A stretch of 64,000 bases of DNA. It comes from Flavobacteriaceae bacterium (GTDB lineage: Bacteria > Bacteroidota > Bacteroidia > Flavobacteriales > Flavobacteriaceae). The translations under genes were made by a program, and so were the position numbers. Position 1 is the first letter of the stretch; each line of letters begins with the position of its first letter. Location: positions 1-64,000 of the forward strand of contig JALRDO010000010.1 of NCBI GenBank assembly GCA_023262185.1, in the 5' to 3' direction. Of the stretch, positions 60,795-64,000 are shown one piece after another. The notes under the pieces are model-generated. The model was not told the DNA's origin and searched no databases. It was given only the letters and a program-made list of their open reading frames with translations.

Positions 60795-60881
60795 GGTTTT
60801 TTTACTTGTTAGAATTCAAAAATTGGGCCAGAGTTGGGGTTTAATTAGAATTTGTATTTTCAGTCGCATTAATCTAACGCA

Positions 60882-62213
60882 ATGGGCAATGTAGTTTTTG
60901 AAAAAGGGTCGCCGAAGGTCTTAAAAGCCTGGGCATTTTACGATTGGGCGAATTCGGTGTATAGCCTTGTCATCTCTTCAGCGGTGTTTCCCATTTTCTA
61001 TGGTGCTCTTTTTCGACTTTCTGAGGTAGAGGAGGTAGAAGTCTTCGGTACGATGATCGCAAGAGGTCCGCTCATTAGTTACTTGAGCTCTGCTGCCTTT
61101 GTGCTTATTGCATTAGCAACTCCCTTTATCTCAGGGGTCGCGGATTACCTCGGAAACAAAAAGGTGTTCTTGAAATTTTTCTGCTATTTAGGAGCGCTTT
61201 CGTGCATAGGCCTGTATTGGTTTTCGTTAGATCACATCTATCTCAGTTTACTCTTTTACTTTTTCGGTTTAGTTGGTGCATGGTTAAGTATCGCCATTTA
61301 CAATTCATATCTGCCAGATATTGCATACAAAGAACAACAAGACCGTGTAAGTGCGCGTGGTTTTTCTCTTGGGTATATTGGCAGTGTTCTTCTGTTGCTT
61401 GTCAATCTAGCAATGGTTATGCGTCCTGAGCTATTTGGCATTGTAGGGGTAGGCGATCATCCTGCTGAGGTAATGGCAATGCGCTATTCATTCATCACCG
61501 TAGGACTCTGGTGGATCGTTTTTAGTCAGTACACATTCAAATACATGCCAAAAGGCTACAAGAAAGAGGGAGAGCGTAAGCAATTGATTTTAGGCGGATT
61601 CAAAGAATTGAAGAAGGTACGTACAGAGATTGCTACCCAGCTCTTCTTAAGAAAGTACCTCTGGGCTTTCTTTGTATACAGTATGGCAGTGCAAACCATA
61701 TTGCTTATAGCCGCATATTTTGGAGAGCAAGAGATTGATTGGGGTTCAGATAATCAACGAACTATAGGGCTTATTCTGAGCATTCTGCTCATTCAATTGG
61801 TTGCAATGCTCGGTTCTATTCTCACAGGAAGGCTAGCGGAGCGATTAAATAACATTAGTATGCTGATCGTGATCAATGCGATCTGGATGCTCCTTTGCGT
61901 GTATGCCTATTTTGTGAAAACACCTATGGATTTCTATCTGGCAGCAGGCTGGGTAGGCCTTGTGATGGGCAGCATTCAAACGCTATCGCGTTCTACTTAT
62001 TCTCAAAACCTTCCAGAAACTGAGGATACTACTTCTTATTTCAGTTTCTACGAGGTTGCTGAAAAGGTTGGAATAGTCATTGGCACCTTTATTTTTGGGT
62101 ATATCGCTCAATTAACCGGTAGTATGAGAGGAGCTGCCTTATTCTTAGGGGTATTCTTTTTAGTCGGTGCCTTTTTATTGGCCCGTTTACGCCGATATGT
62201 AGTGCGTGCTTAA
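60882..62213 (+). CDS. MFS transporter, UMF1 (Atg22-like) family
   Basis: The protein (443 residues) has about 12 membrane helices and UMF1-type motifs: KAWAFYDWANSVYSLVISSAVFPIFY, GVADYLGNKKVFLKFF, YNSYLPDIA and GSIQTLSRSTYSQNLPE. Members in yeast export amino acids from the vacuole; bacterial substrates are unknown. It is a single gene ending 4 bases before the convergent GIN-domain gene. Confidence 0.9.
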   Translation: MGNVVFEKGSPKVLKAWAFYDWANSVYSLVISSAVFPIFYGALFRLSEVEEVEVFGTMIARGPLISYLSSAAFVLIALATPFISGVADYLGNKKVFLKFFCYLGALSCIGLYWFSLDHIYLSLLFYFFGLVGAWLSIAIYNSYLPDIAYKEQQDRVSARGFSLGYIGSVLLLLVNLAMVMRPELFGIVGVGDHPAEVMAMRYSFITVGLWWIVFSQYTFKYMPKGYKKEGERKQLILGGFKELKKVRTEIATQLFLRKYLWAFFVYSMAVQTILLIAAYFGEQEIDWGSDNQRTIGLILSILLIQLVAMLGSILTGRLAERLNNISMLIVINAIWMLLCVYAYFVKTPMDFYLAAGWVGLVMGSIQTLSRSTYSQNLPETEDTTSYFSFYEVAEKVGIVIGTFIFGYIAQLTGSMRGAALFLGVFFLVGAFLLARLRRYVVRA

Positions 62214-62217
62214 GGGA

Positions 62218-62925
62218 TTAGTTCGAAGCGCGGATACGTCCAGATCCTGCTACGCTTTTTTCAACAGTAGAAGGATTTCCAGAATAGATCACATTACCTG
62301 ATCCGGCTACTGAGGCACTGAGGCGTTCGCTTACATGTAGCCTTGCATTACCCGATCCTGCAATTTTCACTTCGGCAGTTTTAGCAGCTAATTCATTGGC
62401 GTTCAATGAACCTGAACCCGTAATTTGAAGGTTTAAGCGTTCACAGCTTCCTGAGAGTTCCATATCTCCAGAACCAGAAATTGTCGAACTGATGTGTTCA
62501 GCCCCTTCAATATGCGCATCGAATGATCCAGATCCAGATACAGCGAGCTTAAGGTCTTCACTTGCGTGAATTGTACCGTTTAAGCTTCCAGACCCCGAAA
62601 GGTATATAGCTTTCAGTTGTGTTGCGGGTATTTGAACACCTACACGCCCCCCTCTGTACCCTGATCGCCACCACGAGTTAAGTTTTTTTTTGATTTGCAA
62701 TTTATTCTTGCGCAAACTCACCTCTATTTCATCTATAGCTTGTTGATCTCCGGTAAGAACAATGTGCTTGTCGTTGTTGTCTGTGATTTCAACCTTAAAG
62801 CTACCGCCTATGTAGACTTCATTAAAAGAAGCTATATCAATGCGTTTAACGTTTTGCGCTTGAAGCCCGATTTGGAACAGAAATAATGCGCTAAAGAATA
62901 AGGTAGATTTTAGGGTGAGATTCAT
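62218..62925 (-). CDS. Secreted head GIN-domain (DUF2807) protein
   Basis: The protein (235 residues) has a signal peptide and the GIN domain: FNEVYIGGSFKVEITDNNDKHIVLTGD-type start, then many GSGS turns (YLSGSGSL, VSGSGSFDAHI, ISGSGDMELSG, ITGSGSLNA, IAGSGNARLHV). These fit a beta-helix with one turn per repeat of about 19 residues. The family is thought to bind or adhere at the cell surface; the role is not known. Confidence 0.87.
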   Translation of the reverse strand: MNLTLKSTLFFSALFLFQIGLQAQNVKRIDIASFNEVYIGGSFKVEITDNNDKHIVLTGDQQAIDEIEVSLRKNKLQIKKKLNSWWRSGYRGGRVGVQIPATQLKAIYLSGSGSLNGTIHASEDLKLAVSGSGSFDAHIEGAEHISSTISGSGDMELSGSCERLNLQITGSGSLNANELAAKTAEVKIAGSGNARLHVSERLSASVAGSGNVIYSGNPSTVEKSVAGSGRIRASN

Positions 62926-62977
62926 ATTGAGAATTTTAAAAGAGACGATAAACGTTTCTAAATGTTACAAAAACAGC

Positions 62978-63004
62978 TTGGCACACTAATTGAACTTATC
63001 TTTG
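62978..63004 (+). promoter_or_regulatory. Promoter of lon
   Basis: TTG (62978-62980) and TATCTTTG (62997-63004) are 16 bases apart, a little short of the usual 17-20. The leader before the lon ATG is about 65 bases. Confidence 0.45.
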
Positions 63005-63076
63005 CAGCCCTTTTTAAAGAGGGATCGCCACGTGAAATTACGCGATAAAGGTGACAAAATGACGTAAGGAAGATTT

Positions 63077-64000
63077 ATGAACTCAAAGTTATATCTAGAT
63101 ATTGACAATTTGTCTGCACAAGCCTTAGAAGACGATGCAGAGTTGATTCCACTTCTTACTCCAGAAGATGAAGAAGAGATGGATCGCGAAGATGTGCCCG
63201 AAGTACTACCGATTCTTCCGCTGCGTAACACCGTACTTTTTCCAGGAGTGGTCATTCCTATCACTGCAGGTAGAGACACCTCTATTGCCCTCATTAAGGC
63301 GGCAAATCAAGGAACAAAAACCATAGGCGTGGTAGCCCAAAAAGATGCCAGTGTCGAAGCACCAGGTATCGAAGATGTGTACGCTGTGGGTACAGTTGCA
63401 AAAATCTTGCGTGTATTGCAGATGCCTGACGGTAACACCACGATTATCATACAAGGAAAGAAGCGCTTTCAGATTGTATCCGTCCTTCAAGAAAAGCCTT
63501 ACATGCAGGCTGCAGTTAAAGAGCTAAGAGAACTAAAGCCAAATCCTAACAATAGAGAGTTTGAGGCGATGGTTGAAGGGATTAAAGAATTGGCTCTAAA
63601 GATTATTAAAATCAATCCAAATCTTCCATCCGAAGCCTCATTTGCCATTCAGAATATTCAGAGTGGCTCATTCTTGATCAACTTCGTTTCGTCAAATCTC
63701 AATCTGCGTGTTGCTGAAAAGCAAGAACTGCTAGCGTATAATGATTTAAAAGATCGCGCTCTAAAAACATTGCAGTTGATGAATGTTGAACTGCAGCGTC
63801 TAGAGCTTAAAAATGACATTCAATCGAAGGTGCGCTCAGACCTTGATCAGCAGCAGCGTGAGTATTTCTTGCACCAGCAAATGAAGACCATTCAAGAAGA
63901 ACTGGGTGGCGCTTCTCACGAAGAAGAGATTGAAGAGATGCGCAAGCAGTCGACTTTAAAAAATTGGACTGAGGATACAGCAAAGTTGTTCGAGCGAGAG
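63077..64000 (+). CDS. lon: ATP-dependent protease Lon, N-terminal part (runs off window)
   Basis: The frame starts MNSKLYLDIDNLSAQALEDD and continues through VLPILPLRNTVLFPGVVIPI, VGVVAQKD-like TIGVVAQKDASVEAPG, GKKRFQIV and REYFLHQQMKTIQEELGG, the N-terminal substrate-binding domain and coiled-coil of Lon. It is open to the window end (308 codons); the ATPase and protease domains lie beyond. Lon degrades damaged and regulatory proteins. A promoter-like pair sits at 62978-63004. Confidence 0.95.
   Translation, partial: MNSKLYLDIDNLSAQALEDDAELIPLLTPEDEEEMDREDVPEVLPILPLRNTVLFPGVVIPITAGRDTSIALIKAANQGTKTIGVVAQKDASVEAPGIEDVYAVGTVAKILRVLQMPDGNTTIIIQGKKRFQIVSVLQEKPYMQAAVKELRELKPNPNNREFEAMVEGIKELALKIIKINPNLPSEASFAIQNIQSGSFLINFVSSNLNLRVAEKQELLAYNDLKDRALKTLQLMNVELQRLELKNDIQSKVRSDLDQQQREYFLHQQMKTIQEELGGASHEEEIEEMRKQSTLKNWTEDTAKLFERE

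Noticed and set aside
62218-62925. Repeated GSGS-coding units as a DNA tandem repeat
   Set aside because: The repetition is at protein level (GIN-domain beta-helix); the DNA copies are diverged.
1-64000. Search for CRISPR arrays, insertion sequences, toxin-antitoxin or phage-defence genes
   Set aside because: No regularly spaced repeats, transposase motifs or defence-type domain sets were seen; the window looks like core chromosome.

Overview
The window is chromosomal DNA from a member of the Bacteroidota, most likely a marine, pigmented Flavobacteriales-type bacterium. Evidence: promoters of the TAnnTTTG type and almost no Shine-Dalgarno sequences; lineage-typical genes (DUF4295 after rpmG, DUF6452/DUF6048 beside rlmD, a DUF5916 barrel protein, a GIN-domain protein, a two-gene transketolase); and a flavobacterial carotenoid cluster. 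Coding density is very high, neighbouring genes often overlap, and no insertion sequence, prophage, CRISPR array or rRNA gene is visible.

Layout. 1-7.4 kb: DUF5916 outer-membrane protein, S1/P1 nuclease, an araC-alkB-DUF2805 operon with 4-base overlaps, a small secreted protein, htpG. 7.4-7.75 kb is the longest stretch without a gene; it holds a strong hairpin and a possible small RNA. 7.7-12.2 kb: a TetR / ABC1-kinase / KAS III-like cassette and a Na+/solute symporter. 12.2-24.8 kb: housekeeping run recR, 2-oxoacid dehydrogenase E2, ExoX-like exonuclease, FAH-family hydrolase, cinA, rpmB-rpmG-DUF4295, ftsY, rimO, two periplasmic foldase genes, aconitase. 24.8-31.3 kb: carotenoid locus: crtA-like 2-hydroxylase after aconitase, facing a tight operon of a B12-binding MerR (CarH-like) regulator, crtI, crtB, crtZ, crtD-like and cruF. 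31.5-31.75 kb: tRNA-Leu(GAG) and tRNA-Lys(UUU). 31.8-45.5 kb: aroK, PyrR-like phosphoribosyltransferase, S4 protein, FKBP lipoprotein, barrel protein, transketolase halves, tgt, lptG, accA, dnaB, HAD phosphatase, and thrS-infC-rpmI-rplT. 45.5-64 kb: PAP2 phosphatase, GT39 glycosyltransferase, ZIP transporter, rRNA methyltransferases, rocD, cyclophilin lipoprotein, PlsC-like acyltransferase, secreted M20 amidohydrolase, xerD, aroQ, lpd, two msrB genes, lipoprotein, UMF1/MFS transporter, GIN-domain protein, and the 5' part of lon, which runs off the end.

How the genes work together. The carotenoid genes supply nearly every tailoring step expected for myxol (phytoene synthesis, desaturation, 1',2'-hydration, 3',4'-desaturation, 3-hydroxylation, 2-hydroxylation). 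A lycopene cyclase and GGPP synthase are absent and must lie elsewhere. The regulator heading the operon has the Wx9EH motif and histidine ligand of cobalamin photoreceptors, so pigment production may be light controlled. The translation genes show two notable start features: infC appears to begin at ATA, and several genes (recR, E2, a foldase lipoprotein, a PAP2 phosphatase, a ZIP transporter, rlmD) have a -7 box only 4-6 bases before ATG, suggesting leaderless mRNAs.

All functional assignments come from reading motifs by eye; no database search was run.
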